A stretch of 64,000 bases of DNA from Mycoplasmopsis mustelae (GCF_004365095.1 NZ_SOCN01000001.1:310001-374000); one strand, 5' to 3'. Numbered from the stretch's first letter, positions 1 through 9,998 are shown. Made by a program: numbers and translations. Notes: generated by a model from the sequence alone, not told the origin.

Positions 1-828
1 TTTAAAAAACCAAAACGTAAAAAAAGTAAATTAGTTCGCTTTTTGGTGGGCGGTTTAGGTAATGTAGTAATTAGCATTCCTGGTAGTTTAATTCTTTTTA
101 GTTTATTTTCAGCAAGCGAAAATAATCAAAAATCAACCTCATCATTAACTACAATTTCAAATGCTTTTACAACCAAGATAATGACCGCAAACCAAGGAGA
201 TTCAATTGCAGGCCTAGGAAACACTATCTTAAACGGAATTTTAGCAGCCGATGAGCTAAAAAACTTATTAGAAATTTTTAAGCTTTCACCACAAGAACGT
301 AGCAAAGCACAAACAAAAGAAGTTGCAATAAATATAATGCGTATTGTACGTTTTTTAGAAGACCCCAGATTTAATTCTCTACTCAACCTAGCACTTAAAC
401 GCATTAATTTAACTAATTTATTTCAAAATTTAAACGAAGAAGCTTTTGAAAAAATTAAAATAAAAATAAAAATTAAAACTAAGGTTGCTTTTTCTTCTTC
501 TCTTTTACGTAATCAACAAAAGGCGCGCGAATTAATTACTAGTTATATCAAAGAAAATACTTCTGAAGTCTTGCAACAGTATGTCATTGGTGATTCAAAA
601 AATATTTTTGCCTTTTATCAAAGCTTAATTAAGCATATAAATCCTAAAATTGCCAGCAAAATTAATACTTATATTTTAAATATAATCAAAGAAAATAACG
701 AACTAAATAAATATATTGATGTTAGTGTGGTTGCTAATGCAATTCTTGATGAAATTAGAAAACATAATTTTTATCAAAAAACACAAGCTAAAACAAACAT
801 TACTCCGATAGAGGTTAAAAATGTTTAA
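1..828 (+). CDS. C-terminal part of unknown protein, cut by window edge
   Basis: The frame is open from base 1 to the TAA at 826-828, so the start lies outside the window; 275 residues are visible. After a very basic stretch (KKPKRKKSK) comes one hydrophobic segment (around residues 14-40 of the visible part), and the rest is predicted helical and soluble with a short (IK)n run near residue 153. I do not recognise the family. The stop overlaps the start of the next gene by 8 bases, so the two are probably co-transcribed and translationally coupled. A membrane location is inferred from the hydrophobic segment next to the positive cluster. Confidence 0.7.
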   Translation, partial: FKKPKRKKSKLVRFLVGGLGNVVISIPGSLILFSLFSASENNQKSTSSLTTISNAFTTKIMTANQGDSIAGLGNTILNGILAADELKNLLEIFKLSPQERSKAQTKEVAINIMRIVRFLEDPRFNSLLNLALKRINLTNLFQNLNEEAFEKIKIKIKIKTKVAFSSSLLRNQQKARELITSYIKENTSEVLQQYVIGDSKNIFAFYQSLIKHINPKIASKINTYILNIIKENNELNKYIDVSVVANAILDEIRKHNFYQKTQAKTNITPIEVKNV

Positions 829-1738
829 ACCTAAACAAAATTTTGAAGAACTTCAAATTAAAACTGCGCAAGTTCCTTTAGATGTTGACAAAGAAAAGCG
901 CGAAGAAGAAAAATATCGTGATGATAGAGGTTTACTCAATCCGGCTAATAATAAAATAATTATTAAAGAAAAATTTATTCGTCGTGTTGGTGCAATATTT
1001 TGAGGAATTATTTTATTAATTGCTATTATTGCTATTTTATTAATTTATTTTTTATCAACAGTTAAAGATAAAAGTTCAGGAATTGCCTTATATATCATTT
1101 TTTCTATATTAATTTTATTTGCTTTGTTTTTTGGAATTCGCTCTTTAATTAATTTTTCTGCTTGAAAACGCACCGAAGCAAATTTTCGTAGGGATTATAA
1201 AGAAGGTGAGACAGCATCAAATATGATGTTTGTGGAAACTTACAAAAACCTTAGTTTAAAAGGGTTAAGATTAAAATGAATTTACATCTTTTTTAGCACA
1301 TATTTTATTTTATTTAATCTATACGTCTTCATTTTTTGAAAAATCGATGTGGTAGAAATCGGAGCTAAGCCGCAAATTCAAAACGGCCAAATTGTTTCTA
1401 ATAGTTTTTACATAATCATACATTTTGCACGACAACTAGATAAAGCTTTCGGTAGTGTTAAGGTTCTTTTAATTATAGATTTAGTAATAGAATTTATCAT
1501 TAGTGTATTATTCGTCGCAGTCCTACTTTATGATCATAAACGCATTCAAGATATAAGTGCTTTTTTTGGAAGCAACGAAGCAAGTGTTAAAATAGCTGAA
1601 AGCGTTAGCGAGCGCAAACGAAAAGAAAATAGAGCTTGATTGATAACATATATCATTATCTTTATTTTAATTGTATTAATTCCTTTTGCTTGAATTTTAT
1701 TCTTGATATACAGACGTTTTATTAGGAGAAAAAAATAA
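821..1738 (+). CDS. Hypothetical membrane protein, about four TM helices
   Basis: 305 aa with TGA read as Trp at several points (for example base 1001). A charged N-terminal region of about 55 residues is followed by two hydrophobic helices around residues 60-110, a charged loop, a helix near 150-170, one near 215-240 and a last one near 280-300 with a KK-rich end. It overlaps the upstream gene by 8 bases and its TAA shares a base with the ATG of the DJ-1 gene (TAATG), so the three genes form one operon. From memory only, it may belong to the mollicute membrane family annotated MSC_0882; no function can be read from the sequence. Confidence 0.75.
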
Positions 1739-2316
1739 TGAAATTATTAGTTTTTATTGAAGACTTTTTTAATGATATTGAATTAGTTACTCCTTTATCT
1801 ATCTGAAAAAAATCAAATAAATTTAGTCAGATTGATTTTTATCACCATAGTTTAAAATCCGCTAGAGGTCAATTTGGTTTTGCTCAAATTAATAATATTT
1901 TAAACGATATAAACTTAGATGAATATGATTTAGTTTTTATTCCTGGTGGTCGTGGTGCTCAAGATTTACGTAAGAATTTTGATGCATTGGATAAAATCAA
2001 AAAACTACTTAAACAAGAAACAAAAATTGCGATGATATGTGATGCTCCAAATGTATTATCAGAACATAAAATTATAGATTCTTCTTTCACCTCATTCCCC
2101 AGTGATTGAAGTAAAGAATTTAGAAAAGATAACTACATCAAAACTGATTTAGTAATTACTTCAAAATTTATGAGTGCCAGTTCCGCAGCCGTAGCTGAAA
2201 AATTAGCTTACTGTGTCTTAGCTAATATCTTCAGCCAACAAGCAGCAATTGATACATTCAAGTCTATCACAGGTACTACAGATATAACCTATTTAGAACA
2301 TTTATTAATAAAATAA
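1738..2316 (+). CDS. DJ-1/PfpI family protein
   Basis: 192 aa, the usual length for single-domain DJ-1/PfpI proteins. The order is typical: an N-terminal LLVFIEDFFNDIELVTP strand-turn, the glycine-rich FIPGGRGAQDLR segment near residue 70, and the nucleophile-elbow motif IAMICDAP near residues 97-104, whose Cys is the expected reactive residue. Two Trp are TGA. Family members act as stress proteins, deglycases, glyoxalases or amidases, and the substrate cannot be told here. The ATG overlaps the upstream stop and has an AGGAG about 9 bases upstream. A strong terminator follows directly, so this is the last gene of the operon. Confidence 0.88.
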
Positions 2317-2326
2317 GATTAATTTG

Positions 2327-2358
2327 CATAAACTATAAATTTAGTTTATGTTTTTTTT
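2327..2358 (+). terminator. Rho-independent terminator after DJ-1 gene
   Basis: Perfect 8-bp stem CATAAACT/AGTTTATG with an 8-base loop, followed by eight T. It lies 10 bases after the DJ-1 stop codon and separates that operon from the promoter of the PQ-loop gene. Confidence 0.85.
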
Positions 2359-2398
2359 ATATTCCAGATAGCAATTAATGATTGATTATATCAATGTA

Positions 2399-2407
2399 TG
2401 ATATAAT
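2399..2407 (+). promoter_or_regulatory. Extended -10 promoter of PQ-loop gene, probably leaderless
   Basis: TGATATAAT is a perfect extended -10 (TGN-TATAAT). The hexamer ends at 2407 and the ATG starts at 2414, so a start of transcription 7 bases downstream would fall on the A of the ATG. There is no Shine-Dalgarno sequence in between. Confidence 0.65.
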
Positions 2408-2413
2408 CATAAC

Positions 2414-3112
2414 ATGTCAACAATAGCAATATCAATAGTGGTTTTTAGTTGAATTGCGGCAGCAGTGGTAGCATCACTCGGAATTCCACAACTTATATCT
2501 TTATTAAAACATAAAAAAACAGGAAATGTAAACTTTGCTTCATTTTGAATATTTCAAACCGGAATTTTATTATGAATCATTTGATCATCATTAGGACATA
2601 AAAATTTACTCAATGCTTTTGTGGCAAACTCAATAAGCATTGTTTTCTATTCAATAATGATTTATTTGTTATATCATTATAAACAAGAATTTGGTAAAAA
2701 ACAAAAATTTTTAGCGGCAGCAGGGTTATCCATATATCTTATAATCTGAATAATTTTTATTATTTTAAATCAAACCTTAAAATTCAGATGATCAACTCAA
2801 ACACAATTAATTTTAGGATTGATATTCCCATCATTAACTACTTTAGCTTTCTTTCCGCAACTTATATATTCATTTAAAAAGAACGAATGAAAAGGAATCT
2901 CATATTGAATGTTTTTGGTATATGAAATCAACAATATTGTTTGAATCATTTTTTGAATTTTAAACATTGTCTCTACAGAAGAAAAACAGGCATTTATTGG
3001 TGGTTTAGTATGACAAATTATTTCATTTATTTTATTTGGTATTCAGTTCACATTTACATTAAGAGACCACATCTTAACTAAGAAAAAATCTGTAATTGAA
3101 ACAGACTTTTAA
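2414..3112 (+). CDS. PQ-loop repeat membrane transporter
   Basis: 232 aa, almost wholly hydrophobic with about seven TM helices. Two PQ-loop motifs are visible: GIPQLISLLKHKKTGNVN near residues 24-41, and a second one, FFPQLIYSFKKNEWKGIS, in the C-terminal half. Two such repeats in a seven-helix protein match the PQ-loop/MtN3 (SWEET and SemiSWEET-like) superfamily, whose members move sugars, amino acids or other small solutes. The substrate is unknown. Many Trp are TGA. It has its own extended -10 promoter and an apparently leaderless start, and it stands alone between terminators and a short non-coding stretch. Confidence 0.83.
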
Positions 3113-3247
3113 TCTTAATTGTTTTGTTTTACAACCAGTATTTAATGTTGATATTTAAAAAAATTTCTGTTGTTGAGAATAAATTAAATTAAATAATCTA
3201 AAAAGTCAAATTATAAATAAACATAAGCAGAAATAATAAAAAGGTAA

Positions 3248-3367
3248 TTTAAATATATAAATGCTCTAAAAAAATTAAAAATTAATTACGAATATCAAAA
3301 ACCGATAAATTTGTATCCAAATTTTGAAATTAAATTACCTGAATTAACTTCTTTTCAAAGAAAATAA
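3248..3367 (+). pseudogene. Possible C-terminal remnant of a lost gene
   Basis: A 39-codon open stretch without a start codon ends at TAA 3365-3367. Its composition (NYEYQKPINLYPNFEIKLPE) looks like real protein and not like the AT-rich spacer around it. It runs against the 3' end of the HNH-like gene. The rest of 3113-3354 holds nothing I can identify. This is a weak call based on composition only. Confidence 0.25.
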
Positions 3368-3963
3368 ATCCTTTTATATATTCTTTTATTTATATTGTCA
3401 TCATAATCGCGATTGCATATTTTATGAAAACTTTTAAGATAAAATATAAAGTAAGTTTTATCTATTTTCATTAAATATTTCAAACACATAAAGTACTCTT
3501 TCTTATAATCAATAATAGTTTCTCTAAGTTTTATTTTATATTGTTTAATTGAACTTTCTTTATACCCATTAAAACCTGAATACATATCATTTAATTCAGG
3601 AATCATAAAATTGAATAACCCTCCTCAACCAACCGTTTCCAAAGAATTTTTATTTGGATGTGGATGCTCGATTATTTTAATATGTAGAACTAGGTGTTCT
3701 AATAAATTACAATAAATAAGTCTTTCACCCTTTTGGTATTCAAATGGATTTAAAATCGCAAAATGTCGGTTAGATAACATTATAGCTTTATCTTCATCAA
3801 TATGATGTATATGTAATCCTTCGTTTCCTCGTGTGATTTTTTGATTTTTCGTTTTGCAATTTTCTTTAACAAAATAATTACCATTTATTTCACCGTATTT
3901 ATTTCTTAAAAAATCACAGCACTGCTGATAAGTTAAAGTTAATAAGTATTGAATATCATTCAT
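3355..3963 (-). CDS. HNH-endonuclease-like protein
   Basis: 202 aa; TGA codons in the middle (around 3608-3622) are Trp and join what would otherwise look like two ORFs. The central part has an HNH-type pattern: HIHHIDEDKAIMLSN, then NPFEYQKGERLIYC and NLLEHLVLHIKI, giving paired His, Asn and a final H-x-x-x-H. This suggests a betabeta-alpha-metal nuclease fold, but the zinc-knuckle Cys of many HNH enzymes are missing, so activity is uncertain. AAGAAGG lies about 8 bases before the ATG. The gene stands alone; its upstream region carries a 32-nt homopolymer in the promoter spacer, suggesting phase-variable expression. A restriction or selfish-element nuclease is possible. Confidence 0.55.
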
Positions 3964-3999
3964 TTTAGTTCCTTCTTTAATTAGATTTTTTAAAAAATT

Positions 4000-4007
4000 A
4001 TTTTATA
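4000..4007 (-). promoter_or_regulatory. -10 element of HNH-like gene next to homopolymer
   Basis: On the minus strand TATAAAAT lies 37 bases before the ATG. Thirteen bases upstream begins an unbroken T32 tract, so any -35 contact at the normal 16-18 bp spacing falls inside that tract. Confidence 0.5.
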
Positions 4008-4019
4008 GAAAAAATATAT

Positions 4020-4053
<34 letters not shown>

Positions 4054-4120
4054 AGAAGCAAAAGTTTTATTACTATAAAAACTTACTCAATTTATATTTA
4101 AAATATCTATCAACTTTTAG

Positions 4121-4126
4121 TAAAAT
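4121..4126 (+). promoter_or_regulatory. -10 element of ftsY, probably leaderless
   Basis: TAAAAT ends 6 bases before the ATG at 4133, and no Shine-Dalgarno sequence is present. The same spacing is seen at five other genes in this window. Confidence 0.55.
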
Positions 4127-4132
4127 AGATTT

Positions 4133-5176
4133 ATGGGATTTTTTAAAAAATTAATTAACAAAGTATTCAAAAAAGAAAATAAAAGCGTCGAAGAAACACA
4201 ATTACAATTAGAAGCACAAAGACAAGAAGAAATCTTAAAAAGTGAAAAATTTAAAAAATATGAAAGCGGATTATCTCATAGTTCAAACTTTGGTAAACAA
4301 CTATTAGAGATTCAAAATCGCCACGTTAAAATAAACGAGGACTTCTTCGATGACCTCACAGAACTTTTAATCATGTCTGATATTAATTCATCATTAGTTG
4401 AAGTAATAATAGAAAAAATCAAGAAAGAAGTTAAAACTAATAACATTCAAGATCCAAAATTTATTGGCGAAATTGTTGCAGATCAGTTATTTGTAATTTA
4501 TGCAAATAATAGCATAACCAATACACAATTGGATTTTAAAGATGATCGTTTAAATGTTTTTATTTTTGTCGGCGTTAACGGTTCAGGCAAGACTACCTCT
4601 ATTGCAAAAATTGCATATAAATATATTAATGAACATAAAAAGGTTTTAATAGCGGCGGGCGATACCTTTAGAGCGGGCGCAGTTAACCAACTCGGAATTT
4701 GAGCCGAACGCATTGGAGCCGATATCATTAAACCCAACCGAGATGGCGAAGATCCCGCTTCGGTTGTATATAAAGCACTAGAAAAAGCAAAAAATGAAAA
4801 TTATGATTTATTGATCATTGATACTGCAGGTAGACTACAAAATAAAGTTAACTTAATGAATGAATTGAATAAAATGGTTAAGATTATCAAGCGCTTCGAA
4901 CCTAGCGCTCCACACGAATCATTGTTAGTTTTAGATGCAACTACAGGACAAAACGGTTTATCACAAGCCAAGGTATTTAAAGAAGTGGCAAACTTAAGTG
5001 GAATTATTTTAACTAAAATGGATGGAACATCAAAAGGTGGAATTATTCTTTCAATTAAAGATGAATTTAATTTAGGTGTTAAATACGTGGGTTTAGGTGA
5101 GAAGCTAACCGACCTACAAGAATTTGACCTAGAATTATTTATATATCAAATGACTAAGGATCTAATTAATGAGTAA
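4133..5176 (+). CDS. ftsY: Signal recognition particle receptor FtsY
   Basis: 347 aa. FtsY is the SRP receptor GTPase that docks ribosome-SRP complexes at the membrane. A short charged N-terminal region (residues 1-60), shorter than in E. coli, is followed by the helical N domain and the SRP-type G domain. Visible motifs are the P-loop GVNGSGKTT (147-155), [16 protein letters not shown] near 232 and [10 protein letters not shown] near 294, the last characteristic of FtsY/Ffh. One TGA (base 4700) encodes the conserved Trp in the LGIWAERIGAD segment. The stop overlaps ylxM by 8 bases. The start is the ATG six bases after a TAAAAT box. Confidence 0.97.
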
Positions 5177-5393
5177 AAAAACTCTAGAAAACTTGCAAAA
5201 ATACTCAAAATTATATGAAAAGTTTAAGAACTTTTTAACACAAAATCAAAAACAAATTTTTGAATTGTATTTTTATAACGACTTATCATACGCAGAAGTT
5301 GCTGAAATTGTAGCTACCACCCGCACGTCAGTTTATGACACTGTCAAAAAAACCTTATTAAAATTAGATAAATTAAATTCACAAATAATATAA
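5169..5393 (+). CDS. ylxM: YlxM/p13-like DNA-binding protein of the SRP operon
   Basis: 74 aa. The sequence fits the UPF0122 family: LTQNQKQIFELYFYNDLS followed by the helix-turn-helix YAEVAEIVATTRTSVYDTVK, resembling sigma-70 region 4. YlxM homologues are encoded with SRP genes and have been linked to SRP function in Gram-positive bacteria. It is shorter than the roughly 105-110 aa family norm, lacking the C-terminal tail. The 8-base overlap with ftsY implies translational coupling. A bidirectional terminator begins at the last base of the stop codon. Confidence 0.88.
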   Translation: MSKKTLENLQKYSKLYEKFKNFLTQNQKQIFELYFYNDLSYAEVAEIVATTRTSVYDTVKKTLLKLDKLNSQII

Positions 5394-5419
5394 AAACAAG
5401 GGAAAGACCCTTGTTTTTA
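5393..5419. terminator. Bidirectional terminator between ylxM and small minus-strand gene
   Basis: Perfect 10-bp stem AAAACAAGGG/CCCTTGTTTT with a 5-base loop and flanking A and T runs, so it works on both strands. It closes the ftsY-ylxM operon and the convergent gene that ends at 5426. Confidence 0.9.
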
Positions 5420-5425
5420 TATGGA

Positions 5426-5641
5426 TTATACTGTCTTAATAACCACTTCTTTTGAAAAGTGTTCTCCTTTTAAGTGATCTCTTTCAACGTGTACTATTTT
5501 TATCTTTTCATTTCCTTGAGTATGTACTCCATGTTTTTGACCACGACGAAAACCTTTAATTAATCCTTCTAATTCATCTAAAGAATTTGCTTTAGCAACT
5601 ACTTCGTTGCTTGATAATAATCTGGCTTTGTATTTGTACAT
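5426..5641 (-). CDS. Small conserved hypothetical protein
   Basis: 71 aa, no Trp, no TM segment, basic. The pattern (YKARLLSSNEVVAKANSLDE, then GFRRGQKHGVHTQGN and KIVHVERDHLKGEHFSKEVV) looks like a small alpha/beta protein, and the start has a CGGAG 8 bases upstream with a TATAAT further up. I do not recognise a named family; similar short proteins are common in Mycoplasmopsis annotation, but that is memory and not evidence here. Confidence 0.7.
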   Translation of the reverse strand: MYKYKARLLSSNEVVAKANSLDELEGLIKGFRRGQKHGVHTQGNEKIKIVHVERDHLKGEHFSKEVVIKTV

Positions 5642-5839
5642 GTATAACTCCGTTTCTATGTAATAATTATAATATATCTAAATAAATTTAGGCGATAATT
5701 TAGAAAACTTTTTGAGTTCATATTTTAACGAAATATTAATTTAAAAACTATAAATGATTTAAAATGCATAGAAAAGCAATGTAAAATATCGCTAAAAAAA
5801 TATGTTAAAATATATTAATACATCTAAAAAAGGAAAAAT

Positions 5840-7882
5840 ATGAAATTAAAAAATAAATTAAAAACATCATTATACTTAATTGCCTCAGTGACTCCATTAG
5901 GTTTTGTAGTAGCTTGTCAGAGCCTTTTAGTTGAAGAAAAAAAAGACTCTCAAAATGATACACAAAGTGAACAAATAAGAAATTTAAAAACTGAACTTGG
6001 TGGTTCTATTAATCAATTAACTGATAAAAAAGATTTTGCTTCAAAACTACAAAAAGCAAATACTGAACCAGAATTATTAGATTTAAAAGCACGAATTGAA
6101 ATTGCTAAATTTAACGAAATAATAAATAAAAAACAAGATTTATTAACATCAATTCAAAAAATGCAGCCAGACACTATAGAAAAACAAGTATATTATGCTA
6201 AATATCTAAGCATCTCTAATAGTGATGATTTAGACTCACTTAGGGGCAATATAATTGGTTATTTTGCTAATTTAAAGGAAAATTTAAAAAAATCATATAT
6301 TGATAAGGTTCATAATAATGATGATTTATTATCAAAATACAACCAATTGCCAAATGACTATCAAGCAATTAAAACTTTAATGCAAGAAGCAATAACTGAA
6401 TATAATAAAGAAAAACAAGAAACACTTAACACAAAGAAACAAGAGTTAGCAACTAAAATTCAACAAATTGATAAGTTAAAACAAAGTGAGTATCAAGATA
6501 AATTAGATGCTATTGTGAATCTTGATGATTTTGCAGACTTAGAAACTGAAGTAAATGAAATTTTACAAAAACAGCAACTCAAAAAACTTTTTAGTGATTT
6601 AGATACACTCATTTTAGAACATAACGTCAAATCTACATTCTATAAAGGTCACGATGCATTAGCTGCTTATTATAAATTACGTGAAGATTTACCAAACCTA
6701 TATAGAGAACTACAAATTAGCGAAAAATTACAAAACAAATATCAAATTACTTTATTAAATCAAGGACAAACACAGGCAAACCAAGAAACCGGCGTTATAA
6801 GTAATTTACAATTAATGTTCACTAAGGATAATCACTCTAAAACAGTAACCTTTACACTTAACGGCTTCAAAACATTCACTAAGCAACAAACAAATAATAA
6901 AAATAACTTTTTAACAATAAAACAATTAGATACATCAGTTACTAATTTATTTCCTTCCCTTGTTGCTCATATGTTGTTATATATAGAAAATCCTAATTTA
7001 TATAACTCAAAGATGTTAAATGCTAGTGAAAGTTCGCAATTGATCAATTACCAAACCTTACTAAATAAAAACACCAACTTATTTACAAACACAACAACAA
7101 GTTTTAATCCTGCATTAAAAACTAAGTTTTTCGAAATAAATGAAGCAACAAAAACCAAGTACCAATATAGCATTGTAGCTGCTAAATTTAACGATCTAGA
7201 GGGAACTTTGGGATTGCAAGTTTTGATTGAAAACGCTGATGATAATACTAATTCGGAAGCATCGATAATTAAAGAATTTGAATTTAATGGTTTTAGAAAC
7301 ACTAAAACAATCACAGAACAGCAACCACTAATTAGTTTGTCTTTAGATAAACAATACTTTGAACAACTAAATAAAATAATTAACAATGATAAAGAATTAG
7401 ATAAATCAAAAATAATACCAAATAGCGAAACATCTCAGGTTATATTAACCCAAGTATTTAGTGATAATCAAATCAGAAAAATGAAAACTTTTTTAATTAA
7501 AAATGCAGATGTAACTATAAACGATCCACTAAACACTTATAAATTAGCAGAAAAGCTAAAATTAAAAGATTTAATTGGTTTATCACAAAATTTCATCTTA
7601 TATCCTTTTTATACTAGAATTGCTAATGATGAGATAAAAATCAATAACATTGCTTTAAGTGTTTTTCCAAGCTCTGGTATTGATGGATTTTCAGTTAAAT
7701 TTAAAACTTCGGTTGACTTATATGTACCGGTCACAAACTCATATACCGATCTGACCGATAATCAATTAGATACCAAACATATTCTTCATATTCCTTTAAT
7801 ATTCTATATTCCTGGTTCACAAATTACCATCAAAACCGAACAGGCTGGATCAACATCAATTGAAAACAAACAAAATAACTAA
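5840..7882 (+). CDS. Surface lipoprotein with coiled-coil N-terminal half
   Basis: 680 aa with a mycoplasma prolipoprotein signal: basic start, hydrophobic core and lipobox VVAC with the Cys near residue 26. Residues 30-260 are rich in E, K, Q and L with heptad-like periodicity (long coiled coils). The C-terminal half is beta-rich and repeats VTFTLNGFKTFT-like strands. The gene contains no Trp codon at all, which is why no TGA interrupts it. AAAAGGA precedes the ATG. It is monocistronic, with a terminator directly after it. Function unknown; adhesion or another surface role is only a guess from location. Confidence 0.85.
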   Translation: MKLKNKLKTSLYLIASVTPLGFVVACQSLLVEEKKDSQNDTQSEQIRNLKTELGGSINQLTDKKDFASKLQKANTEPELLDLKARIEIAKFNEIINKKQDLLTSIQKMQPDTIEKQVYYAKYLSISNSDDLDSLRGNIIGYFANLKENLKKSYIDKVHNNDDLLSKYNQLPNDYQAIKTLMQEAITEYNKEKQETLNTKKQELATKIQQIDKLKQSEYQDKLDAIVNLDDFADLETEVNEILQKQQLKKLFSDLDTLILEHNVKSTFYKGHDALAAYYKLREDLPNLYRELQISEKLQNKYQITLLNQGQTQANQETGVISNLQLMFTKDNHSKTVTFTLNGFKTFTKQQTNNKNNFLTIKQLDTSVTNLFPSLVAHMLLYIENPNLYNSKMLNASESSQLINYQTLLNKNTNLFTNTTTSFNPALKTKFFEINEATKTKYQYSIVAAKFNDLEGTLGLQVLIENADDNTNSEASIIKEFEFNGFRNTKTITEQQPLISLSLDKQYFEQLNKIINNDKELDKSKIIPNSETSQVILTQVFSDNQIRKMKTFLIKNADVTINDPLNTYKLAEKLKLKDLIGLSQNFILYPFYTRIANDEIKINNIALSVFPSSGIDGFSVKFKTSVDLYVPVTNSYTDLTDNQLDTKHILHIPLIFYIPGSQITIKTEQAGSTSIENKQNN

Positions 7883-7910
7883 CATAAATCCAACAGGATT
7901 TTTATGTTTT
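7882..7910 (+). terminator. Terminator after coiled-coil lipoprotein gene
   Basis: ACATAAATCC/GGATTTTTATGT imperfect stem with a 4-base loop and a 2-base bulge, ending in a T run. The downstream ppa promoter starts 14 bases later. Confidence 0.7.
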
Positions 7911-7923
7911 TAACTAAATTTAC

Positions 7924-7929
7924 TATAAT
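7924..7929 (+). promoter_or_regulatory. -10 element of ppa, probably leaderless
   Basis: Consensus TATAAT ends exactly 6 bases before the ppa ATG; no Shine-Dalgarno sequence fits in between. Confidence 0.65.
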
Positions 7930-7935
7930 ATGTAA

Positions 7936-8487
7936 ATGAAAAACGTTATTGAAGTAAAAATTGAAATTCAAAAAAATTCTAGAATCAAATACGAATACAA
8001 CCGCAAGACCAACCAAATTGAGGTAGATCGCATCTTAAGAGGTGATTTTGTATACCCTTGCAATTACGGCTTTGTTCCTAACGCATTGGATTGAGATGGC
8101 GATGAATTAGATGTGTTGCTTTATTCACCAGAGACTTTCATTCCGGGCGTTAAACTAAATGCCCGTATTATAGGCGCAATGAAAATGATTGACGACGGAG
8201 AAACAGACACCAAATTAATCGCAGTACATAATGATGATTATCGCTTAGATGCAATCAAAAGCTTATCAGATCTCCCTGCACCTTTTTTAGATACTGTAAG
8301 AACTTTCTTTTCAATATATAAAAACTGAAAACGCCCTGGAATAACAAAAGTTTCAGGTTTTGAAGATGTACAATGAGCTTTAAATGAATATCAAGAATGC
8401 CAAGAATTAATGAAAAATTTTGGTTCAATGAATAAACAAGAATTTATTCAAAAAATGAAGCAAGAGCATCCTGACAAATATCAATAA
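7936..8487 (+). CDS. ppa: Inorganic pyrophosphatase
   Basis: 183 aa, the size of a bacterial family I soluble pyrophosphatase, which hydrolyses PPi to two phosphates in the cytoplasm with Mg2+. The family order is clear: [15 protein letters not shown] (substrate Lys/Tyr), [10 protein letters not shown], then [10 protein letters not shown] with the metal-binding Asp cluster (Trp is TGA), a [12 protein letters not shown] segment, and YKNWKRPGI. The start is the ATG six bases after TATAAT. It stands alone between two terminators. Confidence 0.96.
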
Positions 8488-8498
8488 TTTTTTAAAAT

Positions 8499-8540
8499 TT
8501 ATCAAAAATGTGGAAATTTTCACATTTTTGATAATATTTT
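8499..8540 (+). terminator. Strong terminator after ppa
   Basis: Perfect 14-bp stem TTATCAAAAATGTG/CACATTTTTGATAA with an 8-base loop, 11 bases after the ppa stop. The near-symmetry could also stop transcription from the other side. Confidence 0.85.
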
Positions 8541-8578
8541 CACAAAAATTTAGATAAAATCGTATAAATTAAGAATAA

Positions 8579-8631
8579 GAATAACAAATATGTGTTATTA
8601 TGAATATATTAAATGTTAAATATATATTCAT
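8579..8631 (+). promoter_or_regulatory. Paired hairpins in the leader of the BMP lipoprotein gene
   Basis: About 90 bases before the ATG two inverted repeats follow each other: AATAACA/TGTTATT, then ATGAATATAT/ATATATTCAT with a 12-base loop. Candidate -10 boxes (TAAAAT, TATAAA) lie just upstream near 8553-8567, so both would be in the 5' UTR. AT-richness makes chance pairing possible. Confidence 0.35.
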
Positions 8632-8667
8632 ATATTTATATTCAAAATAAAGGAGAATATTTAATTT

Positions 8668-9987
8668 ATGAAAAAGAAGATTAAAAAAATATTTTTAGGG
8701 GTAACACCTGTTGTTTTAGCAGGAACTTCCGTGATTGCTGCTGCATGTGGAAATCAAAATGATGGAAAAATAGAAAAAGTTAGAGAAAAAAGAGAAATCA
8801 CTACACCAGAAGCATATATTGCGCCTGCAGATAGAGTTGCAAAACTAGAAAAAAACAATACTTTTACACTACCAGAAGAAGACCGTGGAATTGGAATAGT
8901 TGTGGTTACAGATAGTGGTCATGTTACTGATAAATCATTCAATCAATCATCATGAGAAGCCGCATTAGCAATTCAAGATCAAACAAAAGGAAATGATGGA
9001 AAACCTACTGTAGTAGTAAATAACATTGAGCCTACAAATAGTCAGTATAACGCCGCATATGATGCCGCATTTAGAAGTGGAGCTGAAATTTGAGTTTTAA
9101 CTGGTTTTGCACATAAAGGAAAAATTGATACATGAATTAAAAGAAATGCTACTAAATTAAAAACACGTGATATCAAAATCTTTGGTATTGATTTTGATTT
9201 AAAAGGAGTTGATTTAGGTGGATTCAAGAAATTTTATTCATTAAATTTCAAAATTAATGAAGCATCATATATTGCAGGATACGCTATCGCAAAATTCATC
9301 TCAGAAAATTCAAATAATAAAAAACTTAGTTCATTTGGGGGAGGACCCTTCAATGGTGTAACCGATTATATGACCGGGTACTTAAAAGGGATTTTAGATT
9401 GAAATACAGAAAACCCTACAAAAAAAGTTACACATGGTACAATCAATTTATCATCAGGTTTTGAACCAGGTACTGAAATGAATGCTGCAATTAATGACAC
9501 TTTAGCACAAAAGGCATCAGTAATTTATCCTGTCGCAGGACCGGCAACTAAATCCACACTAGACATATTAAAAAGTAAAAACGATAACAATACTTATGTA
9601 ATAGGTGTAGATGTTGATCAATCTATCTCATTAGGTACAGAAACAAAAGGAAGATTCCTAACATCTGTATTAAAAGATATTACACAAGCAGTTTATGACT
9701 CAATTTTAGAAGTAGCTTTTGGTAACACAAAGAAAGTTATTTTTGGTAACAAACAAGACGCCAAAGGGGATTTTGCTCAAGGTTGAGTTGGTCTAGCGGA
9801 ATCAACACTTACAGATGAAGCATTACGCAAAAAAATGAATGATAATATTAAACTTGCAAAAGAAAAATTTAACGGATTGAGTGCCGAAAAGAAAGCATTC
9901 ATCGATCAAGATAAAGCAGAAATGGGTGGTCCTAACTTACAAATAAACGATTTGGTTAACAAATTAGTTAAAAAAGTTAACTCTTAA
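8668..9987 (+). CDS. BMP-family nucleoside-binding lipoprotein (P48/M161Ag-like)
   Basis: 439 aa. A prolipoprotein signal with lipobox IAAAC (Cys near residue 27) is followed by a basic linker and the basic membrane protein (PnrA/BMP) periplasmic-binding fold: GIGIVVVTDSGHVTDKSFNQ near residue 72, GAEIWVLTGFAHK, FGGGPFNGVTDYMTGYL and VIYPVAGPATKS. This family binds nucleosides in characterised members. Mycoplasma relatives are the antigens P48 and M161Ag, the latter a source of the TLR2-active lipopeptide MALP-2. AAGGAGA lies before the ATG. It is the first gene of the transporter locus; a hairpin separates it from the ATPase, which would keep lipoprotein mRNA in excess. Confidence 0.93.
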
Positions 9988-9998
9988 TAAATTAGCAG

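Noticed and set aside
1003-1349. Apparent breaks between short ORFs here and in nearly every conserved gene (ftsY, pgk, rpoD, whiA, uvrC and others)
   Set aside because: Every break is a TGA where the protein family has Trp or the frame continues; with code 4 the genes are intact, so these are not pseudogenes.
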